NCBI GenBank assembly: GCA_947073645.1
Contig: CAMTMK010000012.1
Coordinates: 1-63,912, forward strand
Length of the DNA: 63,912 nucleotides
From: an uncultured bacterium
GTDB taxonomy: Bacteria; Cyanobacteriota; Vampirovibrionia; Gastranaerophilales; Gastranaerophilaceae
Reading direction: 5' to 3'
Shown here: one piece after another, positions 1-8,340 of the stretch
Numbering within the stretch: position 1 is the stretch's first letter
How the letters are laid out: every line of letters begins with the position of its first letter
Position numbers and translations under genes: made by a program
Notes under the pieces: model-generated
Databases searched by the model: none
What the model was told of the DNA's origin: nothing
What the model saw: the letters and a program-made list of their open reading frames with translations, nothing else

Positions 1-709
1 ATCGACTGACCATATCTTTTTCATTAATATTATAGTGTTCTAAGTATTCTTTAGGTAAGCCATCCATAATGAATTTTGGGATTTTACCATTTTCTAGTTT
101 ACCTGTAAAAAATTCACCACAACTATCAATTGCTTGCAGAGTTGAATCACCATATAAGAATTTTTTATCTATATCAGATAAAGCATTAAACCAATTTTCT
201 CCACCCATAACAGCTTTAATAGAACCGCTCTTTGTTTTAAAATATCGACAACCTACTGCACCTGAAGGGTTTTGACCAATTTGATAATCAGCCGTTAAGG
301 TAAGATATTTGCCATTAATTGGATCTATCTTTGAATAGTTATATTGAGCAAAACGTGCTTGAACAGAATTGGATAGTTTTATTGGGTCTGCAAATTTGAT
401 ATTATATTTTTGAATATTTTCAGTTAATTCTTGTCCAAATTTTTGCTCAATTTCTTTTGCAAGTTCTTGCATTTCATTCATACTTGATGTTCTACCGTAT
501 AAAGTTATACCCTTTCCATCAATCAATTCGCCACCAGAACCAACTTTATAAAAAGGAGTTTTATACATATCTTTATAATTTGTCTGTAAACCGAATTTTT
601 CATCAAGAAAATCAACAATTTCCCGTGTTAACGGATCATTACTATTTGGTACAACAGGTAAGTGTATTTTATATCCTGTATCTACAAAATTATAATGAAA
701 TTTCTCCAT
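1..709 (-). CDS. Hypothetical protein, cut by the window start
   Basis: The minus strand stays open from the ATG at 709 to the window edge (236 residues), so the stop lies outside. The start is fixed by AAGGAG six bases upstream. The N-terminus reads MEKFHYNFVDTGYKIHLPVV. There is no signal peptide and no membrane segment. The visible part is rich in Lys, Asn and Tyr and contains a Gly-rich stretch (KVGSGGELIDGKGITLYG). I do not recognise a family. Its promoter belongs to the AGCAA class that precedes other lineage-type hypothetical genes here, so it is probably part of that group. Confidence 0.75.
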   Translation of the reverse strand, partial: MEKFHYNFVDTGYKIHLPVVPNSNDPLTREIVDFLDEKFGLQTNYKDMYKTPFYKVGSGGELIDGKGITLYGRTSSMNEMQELAKEIEQKFGQELTENIQKYNIKFADPIKLSNSVQARFAQYNYSKIDPINGKYLTLTADYQIGQNPSGAVGCRYFKTKSGSIKAVMGGENWFNALSDIDKKFLYGDSTLQAIDSCGEFFTGKLENGKIPKFIMDGLPKEYLEHYNINEKDMVSR

Positions 710-1059
710 TAAAAACTCCTTAATTTCCCCTATATATTTATATAAAGTATTTTTCTTATCAAAAATTGCCTAATTATTACAAAAACTTTTATTTACTTTG
801 CCCAAAATCGTCAAACTATCTGACCTAAGTAATCAAACCATGTGACTCTTTACACCTGCTTTAGTTATTTTTTTATTAATATATGGTATAGTAATGCGTA
901 CAAAGAATCACTACCGTTTACATAGTTCATTGGATAAATTCTTTCAGCCGCACTGTGACTTTTATCACTAGAATATCCTGAATTAGGTTTTTTGCAAACA
1001 ACCAGTCTTGAGCAATCGGTCGAACCCTTTTGATACTTTACAAAAAGTTCGTAATTGAC
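710..1059. other. Intergenic stretch, no gene seen
   Basis: About 350 bases between the partial gene and the ion channel. Apart from the promoter at 736-770 I see no open frame of useful length and no clear terminator. A GGGTTCGA string on the minus strand near 1020 resembles a tRNA T-loop but has no partner arms. Confidence 0.5.
736..770 (-). promoter_or_regulatory. AGCAA-class promoter of the 1..709 gene
   Basis: On the minus strand GGCAA (766-770) is followed by 17 bases and then ACTTTATATAAAT. The block from TTTTTGATAA through TATATAAAT is almost identical to the one upstream of the gene at 40140. Assignment as a promoter is inference from recurrence at eleven loci. Confidence 0.5.
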
Positions 1060-1863
1060 TTACTGTTTTTTCAGTTCAATCAAATTTTCAACTTTCTGAA
1101 TTTGTTCTTTCAGGTTAATAAGTTCAATTTCTAAATCGCTGTTTTTAAGTGTTTTCTTTTGTTTTTCTTTTTTTACATCTTCACTTATTTCGCTGATTGC
1201 ATTAACAACTACACCTACAATCACGTTCATTACAATAAAAGATGAAATTAGAATAAATGATACGAAATATAACCATGCAAGAGGATATTTTTCCATAATC
1301 CCGCGAGCAATATCCGGCCATGCTTCAAGTGTAGTTAATTGGAACATGGTGAAAAGGCTTTTGCCGAGAGTGCCAAATTCAATTGGAAATTCTTGTCCGT
1401 ATAAAGTGGTTCCCATAATTGCAAATATATAAAATATTATGAGAAGTAAAACAGAAGCCCAGCTTACGTTTGGGATAGAGTCTATAATTGCTTGTACTAT
1501 TATTCTTAATCTTTCAAGCTGTGTGATTAGTCTTAATGCTCTAAGTGTTCTTAAAATTCGGAATACTCGGAATGATGAGAATACTCCGCCTGTCGGAATC
1601 CATGAAATTGCAACGATTATGAAATCGAATATATTCCAGCCGTCTTTGTAAAATTGTTTTTTATAAACATATAATTTAACAGCAAGTTCAACTGTAAATA
1701 TCCATACGCAAATATTGCATAATAAATTCATTAAATTGCCGAGTTTTGCCATAATTGCGTTACTTGTCATCATGCCGAGAATTACGGAGTTGAATATGAT
1801 AACAAATAATATAAATCTTTGTGTCCATTTGTTTTCTATAAATTTAGTTAATTTTTCTCTCAT
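1060..1863 (-). CDS. Voltage-gated cation channel (NaChBac/ion_trans type)
   Basis: A 267-residue single-domain six-helix channel. The S4 segment is clear (FRVFRILRTLRALRLI, Arg every third residue). It is followed by S5, a pore loop with the filter TLEAWPD, S6 (ISSFIVMNVIVGVVVNAI) and a charged C-terminal coiled coil. Bacterial sodium channels of this family carry TLESW, so the Glu ring is kept while Ser is Ala and an Asp follows. Ion selectivity cannot be read from this. A TTG 18 bases upstream is also in frame, but AGAGGA sits just before the ATG at 1863, which I take as the start. It probably forms an inner-membrane homotetramer. Confidence 0.9.
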   Translation of the reverse strand: MREKLTKFIENKWTQRFILFVIIFNSVILGMMTSNAIMAKLGNLMNLLCNICVWIFTVELAVKLYVYKKQFYKDGWNIFDFIIVAISWIPTGGVFSSFRVFRILRTLRALRLITQLERLRIIVQAIIDSIPNVSWASVLLLIIFYIFAIMGTTLYGQEFPIEFGTLGKSLFTMFQLTTLEAWPDIARGIMEKYPLAWLYFVSFILISSFIVMNVIVGVVVNAISEISEDVKKEKQKKTLKNSDLEIELINLKEQIQKVENLIELKKQ

Positions 1864-1899
1864 ACTATCCTCTTTAGCCAAAATTTTATCATATTTTAA

Positions 1900-2583
1900 T
1901 TATTTTATCAAATCTTTTATGACTTCGCCTGCAATAATCAAGCCGACTGTTGACGGAACAAATGCATTACTTGCAGGGATACGTCTGCCTTCATGTTTAA
2001 GCGGGGGTTCTTTGGAGTATACAACTTTAAGCTTTTTTACTCTGCGTTTTTTCAGTTCTTGTCTCATTACTTTTGCAAGCGGGCATACTGATGTTTTAAA
2101 AATGTCTGAAACTTCAAAATCTGCAGGATTCATTTTATTTCCTGCGCCCATTGATGAAATTATCGGGGTTTTAGTTTTATTTGCCTGCATAACAAGTTCA
2201 ATTTTGCCCGAAACAGTGTCAATTGCATCAACGATATAATCATATCGTGTAAAGTCGAATTGTGCTGATGTTTCCGGAGTATAAAAAATTTTGTGTGAAT
2301 TTACGGTAATATTAGGATTGATATCAAGAATTCTTTCTTTTGCAACGTCGGTTTTATATCTGCCTATTGTACTGTGGAGTGCATACAGCTGTCTGTTAAG
2401 GTTGCTTTCTGCTACTGTGTCATTATCAATTATATCTATCTTACCGATTCCGCTTCGGACAAGTGCTTCAACAGTATAACCGCCAACTCCGCCTATACCG
2501 AAAACTGCGACATGAGAATTTGCAAGTTTCGCTAAATTATCTTCACCTATGAGCATTTTTATTCTTGAAAATTGTTCAGACAT
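1900..2583 (-). CDS. tcdA: tRNA threonylcarbamoyladenosine dehydratase (TcdA/CsdL)
   Basis: A 227-residue ThiF/E1-like protein that cyclises t6A to ct6A at position 37 of ANN-decoding tRNAs. The nucleotide-binding motif GIGGVGGY is near residue 30. DNDTVAESNLNRQ and the DAIDTV segment are typical of the TcdA group. The start is the ATG at 2583 (MSEQFSRIKMLIGEDNL), which matches the family N-terminus; an upstream TTG would add 12 residues without a ribosome site. It is transcribed away from the gene at 2656. Confidence 0.92.
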   Translation of the reverse strand: MSEQFSRIKMLIGEDNLAKLANSHVAVFGIGGVGGYTVEALVRSGIGKIDIIDNDTVAESNLNRQLYALHSTIGRYKTDVAKERILDINPNITVNSHKIFYTPETSAQFDFTRYDYIVDAIDTVSGKIELVMQANKTKTPIISSMGAGNKMNPADFEVSDIFKTSVCPLAKVMRQELKKRRVKKLKVVYSKEPPLKHEGRRIPASNAFVPSTVGLIIAGEVIKDLIK

Positions 2584-2620
2584 GCCTGTCAGTTTACCCA
2601 AAAAATCATATTCTTTCAAG

Positions 2621-2649
2621 TTGACATAAAATTTTTGAATACATATAAT
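2621..2649 (+). promoter_or_regulatory. Consensus sigma-70 promoter of a leaderless gene
   Basis: TTGACA (2621-2626), a 17-base spacer and TATAAT (2644-2649) match the consensus exactly. The -10 ends six bases before the ATG at 2656, so transcription should begin at or next to the start codon. Confidence 0.85.
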
Positions 2650-2655
2650 TATGGT

Positions 2656-4383
2656 ATGAAAAAGATTGTTATTTGCTTAATTGTATTGTTATTAGGTTTA
2701 TTTGTAATTTTTAAACATGTTGTTAAGTTTAATTGGGTTAATCCGTATACTTATACGGGAAGTTATTCTCGGATTGCAGAAACAATCAGAGGAATTGATA
2801 AGGGATTGGCTTTTGCGCGGAAATCTTCTTTAAAAGACGGATTTGAATATGAGTATATATTTGAAAACGCGTATGGGTCAGGGTTTTTAAATAATAATTT
2901 AATTCCGAATGATTTAGATTATTCTGTAGGACTGCATCTTGGTGAATATGTTTTTGATGGTGCAAATTCCGGTGAAATTGCAAAATCTGTAGTTGATAAA
3001 ATGAATTCTTTTCAATATTTCTTTAATAATTATGTGAATTTATCAGAGGATAAAAAGTTTTATATTGATAAATCTTATTTTGAAATATTAATAGAATCTA
3101 CAAGAGTCCGCAAGCAAAATGTTAAGGCTATTTCTGATAATTTGGCTAATGCCTTAAGTGGAAAAGAGTATATTAATCATACTGTAAAAAAAGTTGATGA
3201 CGGGTCTGAAATGGATTTGCCTTATATTATGCGTCCTTATGAAATTCTTATTGAGAATTACAGTCCTATAATGCTTTATAGTGATGTTGTTTCTTATAAC
3301 AAAGAAATGCCGAAATATGTTCGTTCGATTTCTATAATTCCAGAATTTTTTATAACAGTAAAGGATAAATCAGGGGCGGGTCATCTTATAGAAATTGTTC
3401 CTGAATCTTTTATGGGTGAGAGAATGCAGTTGGCAAGAAGATTTTTTGCTTCTTCAACTTTTACGGGAAATAAATCTGAAAAATTTCTTAAAAATCTTTC
3501 TTACTTAAATGATGATGAAAAATATTTATACTATAGAATGATTTCTTATAAAAGACATTTACAGGAAATCTCAAATATTCAGGTAATGCAGGACAGACCT
3601 GTTAAAATGCTTAAACGAGTTATGCAGACTGCTGATATTGCATCACCACTGCTGGATAAAGAAATTATGTCTGAAATTTCTGAAACAATCTTAAAAAATA
3701 TGCAAAACAGGGATATTCAATTGTTAAACGAATATTCAAATGTTTGTACTAATTTGCTGTTAATTCTTGAACATCCTAATCTTTATTTGAGATTACTTAA
3801 AGACGGTAAAATTAATACTATGTATAATGTTTTGCTTGCGACAACAGAAGAATTGGAACAGCGCGGTAATATCAAGGAAGCAGATAAACTTCGTAATTTT
3901 GCAGAAAAAACTCTAAACAAGCTTTTTTTACTGGAAGAGCCAAAAGAAGTTATTATATTTAAGAGAATGGTTTTTGAACAGCAATACAAAGAGATAAATG
4001 ATATGGTAAATGCTGAAGTTTATTCTTTATTGGAAGACAAAGATAAATTTAATAAATATACTGTAATGTTTAATAAAATTTATACAGATGCAGGATATCA
4101 CAGAGTTTCTCTATATTGGCTTGATGAAAATACAATCGGGATATTGAAAGATGATTTCACCAAAAATATTAAAGAGCTTAAAAATTTTGCTAAAGAAAAC
4201 GGTCTTGCTGATGTAAATTATAAACTTGTTAGCATAGCAGAAGTTCCAAAAATGACAGTAAGATATGCTGTTTGGGCAAGGTATAATCCTACTAAGCTTG
4301 AACAAGAAAACTTTGAAAAAATGAATAAAGCATTTTTAGATGATAAGAAGAACTTTAATGTTAAGACAAAATTCGTTTTCTAA
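2656..4383 (+). CDS. Hypothetical membrane-anchored protein
   Basis: A 575-residue protein with one N-terminal hydrophobic segment (MKKIVICLIVLLLGLFVIF) followed by a long hydrophilic, mostly helical region that would lie outside the inner membrane. No domain is recognised. The open frame extends 28 codons upstream, but a perfect promoter lies there, so the ATG at 2656 is chosen and the mRNA would be leaderless. Its last 23 bases overlap the 3' end of the convergent flippase gene. Confidence 0.8.
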   Translation: MKKIVICLIVLLLGLFVIFKHVVKFNWVNPYTYTGSYSRIAETIRGIDKGLAFARKSSLKDGFEYEYIFENAYGSGFLNNNLIPNDLDYSVGLHLGEYVFDGANSGEIAKSVVDKMNSFQYFFNNYVNLSEDKKFYIDKSYFEILIESTRVRKQNVKAISDNLANALSGKEYINHTVKKVDDGSEMDLPYIMRPYEILIENYSPIMLYSDVVSYNKEMPKYVRSISIIPEFFITVKDKSGAGHLIEIVPESFMGERMQLARRFFASSTFTGNKSEKFLKNLSYLNDDEKYLYYRMISYKRHLQEISNIQVMQDRPVKMLKRVMQTADIASPLLDKEIMSEISETILKNMQNRDIQLLNEYSNVCTNLLLILEHPNLYLRLLKDGKINTMYNVLLATTEELEQRGNIKEADKLRNFAEKTLNKLFLLEEPKEVIIFKRMVFEQQYKEINDMVNAEVYSLLEDKDKFNKYTVMFNKIYTDAGYHRVSLYWLDENTIGILKDDFTKNIKELKNFAKENGLADVNYKLVSIAEVPKMTVRYAVWARYNPTKLEQENFEKMNKAFLDDKKNFNVKTKFVF

Positions 4384-5761
4384 AAATTAAACATACTGAA
4401 AAATATGTCAGGCAGTAAATTGCAATTTTTACTATACTGTTACAGGGCAGGCTGTTTAGTGCCAAAAAGCTTGTCAATCCTAATAAACATACGCATATAA
4501 ATGTTTTTGCCAGGCTTTTATAATTAATGTAGTCAAGGTTTTTAGCTCCTGTAAAAATATTAACTGATATTAATATCAGTTCAGTTAAAAATAACGCAAT
4601 ACCGGCACCTGTTACGGAATATCTGCTGATTAAGCCGATGTTTAAGAAATATGCGCAGAGTGCAATTACTCCTGCAATAATCATTTCAATATAAGTTTTG
4701 ATTTTTAAATGATATTTAATATTAATAAGTTTCATCAATTCATGCAAAAATCCCGAAAGTGCAAACAACGGTAGAATATATGCAATAGGTGCATATTTTG
4801 AAGGGAAAAATATTTCGGTAATTTCTTTTGAATAGAAGCAGAAAATACTTATAATCGGTATGAAAATAAAACAATAAAGCTGAAGCATATTGGTAAAATA
4901 TAGTTCAAATCTCTTTTTTAATTCAAATTTTTTAACGATAATCGGAAATGATGCAAACATAAAAACAGTCATAAATGGAGTTATACTGTTTGCCAACAGC
5001 CAGCCTGCCCCTGTAATTGCAGTGCTCAGGTAATCTTGCTCCTGCTGAAACAGGAATTTTGAAATATGTAAAATATACCAATAGCAGGAATTTGTAAAAA
5101 TAAGCGGTAATGCATATTTTAAAACTTCAAAAACAATTGATTTATCAATAAATAAATCAGGTTTATAATAAAATTTGATAGAACGTATAATGTAAATATC
5201 TATAATAAATATTGCAATGTTCATTGCTATTAATACTGCAGATGCATTCGGCAATATTTGATAAATGGTTAAAAATAAAGCTATAAAACTGAATTGGTAT
5301 AATAAAATGCTTAATGTATAAAGTTTTGCATGGTTTCTAATTCTTAAGATTTGGTATAAAAATTGTCTGATACTGCACGGTATCACAAGAAATATTGTAA
5401 GCAGAAATGTCAGATTATTAATAGCAAATTTTGTTAAAACAATATCTTTAAGTAAAAAGTATGATAAGAAAATCAGAACATATGCAATTATTGAAATCCA
5501 AAACATGCTTGAAAAAAGAGCGTTAAGCATTCCCTGATATCTGTATTTTTCGTGAAATCTTAATACAGCTTTGGTAATCCAGTCAAATGTGCAGGTGAGT
5601 ATAATATTAAGCATTTGTGATGCAATTAAGAATATGCTCATCTGTTTAGTATCCAGAATATGTGCAAAAATAGGAATTATGATTATTGAATTAAGAATAA
5701 TCAAAACCCTTGAAGGAAGGTAGTCTAAAATATTTCTTAGTATAAGTGAATAGTTTTTCAT
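4361..5761 (-). CDS. Wzx-type polysaccharide/oligosaccharide flippase
   Basis: A 466-residue polytopic protein with about 12-14 hydrophobic helices, starting MKNYSLILRNILDYLPSRV. The length and helix pattern fit the Wzx/RfbX branch of the MOP exporter superfamily, which moves lipid-linked glycans across the inner membrane. There is no strong Shine-Dalgarno; AAGGAC lies about 17 bases upstream. No glycosyltransferases are adjacent, so the substrate is unknown. Confidence 0.8.
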   Translation of the reverse strand: MKNYSLILRNILDYLPSRVLIILNSIIIIPIFAHILDTKQMSIFLIASQMLNIILTCTFDWITKAVLRFHEKYRYQGMLNALFSSMFWISIIAYVLIFLSYFLLKDIVLTKFAINNLTFLLTIFLVIPCSIRQFLYQILRIRNHAKLYTLSILLYQFSFIALFLTIYQILPNASAVLIAMNIAIFIIDIYIIRSIKFYYKPDLFIDKSIVFEVLKYALPLIFTNSCYWYILHISKFLFQQEQDYLSTAITGAGWLLANSITPFMTVFMFASFPIIVKKFELKKRFELYFTNMLQLYCFIFIPIISIFCFYSKEITEIFFPSKYAPIAYILPLFALSGFLHELMKLINIKYHLKIKTYIEMIIAGVIALCAYFLNIGLISRYSVTGAGIALFLTELILISVNIFTGAKNLDYINYKSLAKTFICVCLLGLTSFLALNSLPCNSIVKIAIYCLTYFSVCLIFRKRILS

Positions 5762-5876
5762 TTATTTATTGCTAAAAAGTCCTTACCGAAAAGTATTATA
5801 ACATATAAACTTCTTTCTGATTAAATTCAGTGAAAAATGTTAAATAATAAATTTGGAATAAAAAAGGAGAATGATT

Positions 5877-6098
5877 ATGGAAAAAGATACTATGAAAGAA
5901 AAAATTCACCATAAAGGTGAAGAACTAAAGGAAAAAGCAGTTAAGGCAAAAGAAAAACTAGCCGAAGACGGCAAACAGCTTCAGGAAAAAATTGTAGATA
6001 AAGCTGAAAAAGTTAAAGACAAAGTAAAAACGGAAGCTAAAGAATTAAAAGAAAAAATTGCAGATAAAAAGAATAAAATGGATAAAAAAGAGGCGTAA
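5877..6098 (+). CDS. Small Lys/Glu-rich helical (LEA/apolipoprotein-like) protein
   Basis: A 73-residue, highly charged protein made of heptad-like repeats (KEKAVKAKEKLAEDGK, DKAEKVKDKVKTEAKELK). It has no signal peptide and no cysteine. Such low-complexity amphipathic helices occur in LEA-like and CsbD-like stress proteins, but no family is assigned. The ATG at 5877 is preferred to the one at 5871 because AAGGAG at 5864-5869 is correctly spaced for it. The stop codon lies inside a bidirectional terminator. Confidence 0.75.
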   Translation: MEKDTMKEKIHHKGEELKEKAVKAKEKLAEDGKQLQEKIVDKAEKVKDKVKTEAKELKEKIADKKNKMDKKEA

Positions 6099-6110
6099 AG
6101 CCTCTTTTTT
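6084..6110. terminator. Bidirectional rho-independent terminator
   Basis: AAAAAAGAGGC / GCCTCTTTTTT with a GTAAA loop lies between convergent genes and serves both. Confidence 0.85.
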
Positions 6111-6899
6111 ATCTGATAAAATCCTTCCAATAAGATTTTGTATTATCTTGCGGGTGTTTATCTATTGAAGCCCAAAATGCACATCCGAAACCGTTCATGT
6201 TGGAATTGTCTGCTTTTGAACATACGGTTAAACTTAACTGATTTCCATTTATGTTATTAGCGGTATTATTCGGATTTCCTATTGGTATTATTCTTCCGTC
6301 AAGTGTTGGACGGAATGAAAAGATATCTATTCCGAGTTGATTTGGTTTTTTTGACGTCCCGTTTATGTCAACACTGATTACAGGACATTTTCCCGGTGGT
6401 GAGCCGTATTCAAAAAAATAGGTCCGGTTCATAAAATCGTAATTATAACCGTCGTCAAACATGGCTAAATTTGCAGAATTGCCTGTTAGTGTTTTGACGT
6501 TTGTGGCAACTTTTTCCCAGCCGATATTTTTATTTTGTGTAACAAAATATTCTCCGAATTTTTCTGCAAATTCTTTTGAGGCATTCATAACAGTCATTCC
6601 GCTTTCTACAAGCATCCAATCGTATTCGCACATATTTATTCCATAATCATAAATGAACTTTTGATTAATTTGCGAAAGTTCATTGTATGTTTTTTTGAAT
6701 TGAGCCTGTAATGTTTGACTTCTATGATTTGCAATCAGGGTTGGAATGGTTAATGCAGCAACGACTCCTATAATCCCTAATGTAATTAAAACCTCAGCAA
6801 GTGTGAATGCTCCGTTAAAATTTTTATAAAACCAAATGCAGCGAGTCAAGCGGCACGTTTGGGGGGGGGGCAACTCTGAGTTTTGTTATGATTAAGCAT
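6109..6899 (-). CDS. Prepilin-like protein with a homopolymer in its leader (frame OFF as read)
   Basis: The body is a type IV pilin/pseudopilin-like protein: GAFTLAEVLITLGIIGVVAALTIPTL, then a roughly 200-residue globular part with several cysteines. A well-spaced AAGGAG precedes the ATG at 6899. That frame runs MLNHNKTQSC into ten C residues, then leaves the pilin frame and stops at 6846-6848. With 11 or 8 C the same ATG would run into the pilin. The only in-frame alternative start is a TTG at 6873 with no ribosome site. The leader before FTLAE would be about 30 residues, far longer than usual. A TTGACA-17-AATAAT promoter lies upstream near 6948. Confidence 0.8.
6861..6870. repeat. G10 homopolymer (C10 in the prepilin mRNA)
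   Basis: Ten G on the + strand, followed by CAACTCTGAG. The tract lies nine codons inside the prepilin ATG and sets its reading frame. Confidence 0.9.
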
Positions 6900-6952
6900 A
6901 AAAATCTCCTTTATTTTTCCCCATTATTTATTATTTTTCAGTTTTTGTCAAG

Positions 6953-7606
6953 TTAAACAAGTCCTTCTTTTAAAGCTTTAACAGCAGCCTGTGTTCTATC
7001 ATCTACTACAAGTTTTTGGATGATATTACATACATGGGCTTTTGCAGTATGTTCAGAAATTGTTAATTCTTGAGCTATCTCATTATTTGAAAGCCCGTCT
7101 ACAACAAGTTTTAAAACTTCGTATTCTCTTTGTGTAAGGTTTGCATGCTGTTCTTTAAACATTGCTCTTGACATTTGGCGCGGCGGGATTACACCGCAGT
7201 TTTTCTCACGCAAAACGGGAACTACCTGCGGGTCAAGCCACATTGCGCCTTCGTGAACTGTTTTTATAACCATTTGTAATATATCAGTTCCGATGTCTTT
7301 CATTGCATAGGCGCAAGCGCCGGCATGAAGTGCATCAAGGACTTCTTGTTCGCTTAAATGTGAAGTTAAGATTATAACTTTTGCGCTGTTGTCTGTTTCA
7401 AGTATTCTTTTAGTTGCTTCTATTCCTGAAATATCGGGAAGTCCTATATCCATTAATATAATATCAGGTTTTTCAGTGCGGTATTTTTCAACCGCTTCTT
7501 TTCCGCTTTGAGCTTCGGATGTTATTTTTAAATCACCTTCAAAAAGTGACATTAAACCTACACGTATAAGTTTTTGGTCTTCAACGAGTAATATATTTAT
7601 AGTCAT
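6953..7606 (-). CDS. NarL/FixJ-type response regulator
   Basis: A 217-residue two-domain regulator. The receiver domain has the acidic pair E9-D10, phospho-acceptor D53 in LMDIGLPD and a conserved Lys in the AMKD turn. The LuxR-type HTH begins near residue 153 (LTQREYEVLKLVVDGLSNNEIA). AAGGAG lies correctly before the ATG. No histidine kinase is adjacent, so it is an orphan in this window. It is immediately upstream of the prepilin gene on the same strand, but an intervening promoter makes a shared operon uncertain. Confidence 0.92.
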   Translation of the reverse strand: MTINILLVEDQKLIRVGLMSLFEGDLKITSEAQSGKEAVEKYRTEKPDIILMDIGLPDISGIEATKRILETDNSAKVIILTSHLSEQEVLDALHAGACAYAMKDIGTDILQMVIKTVHEGAMWLDPQVVPVLREKNCGVIPPRQMSRAMFKEQHANLTQREYEVLKLVVDGLSNNEIAQELTISEHTAKAHVCNIIQKLVVDDRTQAAVKALKEGLV

Positions 7607-7713
7607 AATATTTTCTCCTTACAATACTTATAAAATTAATTTCAGATGAATTAATCCCTTTTGTATGGAGAATGGCAGATAATATTATAATTTAATAAAT
7701 TTGGATTGATATT

Positions 7714-7742
7714 AAAAAGACCTCTTTAAAAGAGGTCTTTTA
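7714..7742 (-). terminator. Terminator overlapping the last codons
   Basis: AAAAGACCTCTTT / AAAGAGGTCTTTT is a near-perfect palindrome. The last codons (Lys-Asp-Leu-Phe-stop) of the 7726..8175 gene are inside the stem. Confidence 0.8.
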
Positions 7743-8175
7743 TAAGTTTTTCTTTTTGAATTGCTTTAGCTTCCAGTTTTTTAGCCTGTTCGCCAGCCAG
7801 TTGAAATTCTCTAGGTAGTAATTTTTTAGGATTAAAAATGCTTGCTAATAATTTTTTCCCGGGATATTGTATTTCTCCAAACATATCAAGTCCTGTTTGA
7901 TATTCGAAATGGTCATATTTTTCTACAACGTTGCCTGTTGCATTGTCAATGATTTCCATTGATTTGTTTTTTGCATTAAATCTTGTATCAAATTTTGTTA
8001 ATTTAGATTGTTCTGCATCAAACTGTCTAAGACCTTTGCGAAGAATTTGAGCTGAATATCCTTTGGCATTACCGATAACGGTGTCTGTAAATACGCCCAT
8101 TTCAGATGTTGACGGACGTCTGAATGCCATTCCAAATTGTGGTCTTGATTGATTACAATTTAAGTTTAATTGCAT
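7726..8175 (-). CDS. Lineage-type hypothetical protein with N-terminal F-x-G motif
   Basis: A 149-residue soluble protein beginning MQLNLNCNQSRPQFGMAF. It has no signal peptide or membrane helix, and the C-terminus is Lys-rich and helical. The short Asn/Gln-rich N-terminus ending in P-x-F-G resembles those of the genes at 11723, 31288 and 40140. AAGGAG is well placed, and an AGCAA-class promoter lies upstream. Function unknown. Confidence 0.8.
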   Translation of the reverse strand: MQLNLNCNQSRPQFGMAFRRPSTSEMGVFTDTVIGNAKGYSAQILRKGLRQFDAEQSKLTKFDTRFNAKNKSMEIIDNATGNVVEKYDHFEYQTGLDMFGEIQYPGKKLLASIFNPKKLLPREFQLAGEQAKKLEAKAIQKEKLIKDLF

Positions 8176-8197
8176 GTTATATTTCTCCTTTTTTTGT

Positions 8198-8226
8198 TAT
8201 TAAAACACGTAAAAATATTTTTTGCT
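8198..8226 (-). promoter_or_regulatory. AGCAA-class promoter
   Basis: AGCAA (8222-8226), a 16-base spacer, then TTTTAATAA on the minus strand. Nearly the same sequence precedes the gene ending at 31602. Confidence 0.45.
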
Positions 8227-8272
8227 ATTATTTTTCTTTTGGATTATTATGTAAATGGTAAAATTACAAAAT

Positions 8273-8325
8273 AGGCGTTAGAGCAAGTCGTCACAATGTT
8301 CGATAAGTGACAGAATAAGCCGCCT
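8273..8325 (+). promoter_or_regulatory. Foldable leader upstream of nadB
   Basis: AGGCG (8273-8277) pairs with CGCCT (8321-8325). Inside, GTCAC (8290-8294) pairs with GTGAC (8307-8311). The outer stem ends a few bases before the only SD-like sequence (GGTG) of nadB. This could be an RNA regulator or a protein site; no known riboswitch class is recognised. Confidence 0.35.
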
Positions 8326-8340
8326 GATGGTGAAAAGAAA

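Noticed and set aside
457-723. Open frame of 88 codons on the + strand
   Set aside because: It is the shadow of the minus-strand partial gene, which has a ribosome site and a better composition.
1005-1035. GGGTTCGACC string on the minus strand resembling a tRNA T-loop
   Set aside because: The flanks do not pair as a T-stem, and no anticodon or acceptor arm is found nearby.
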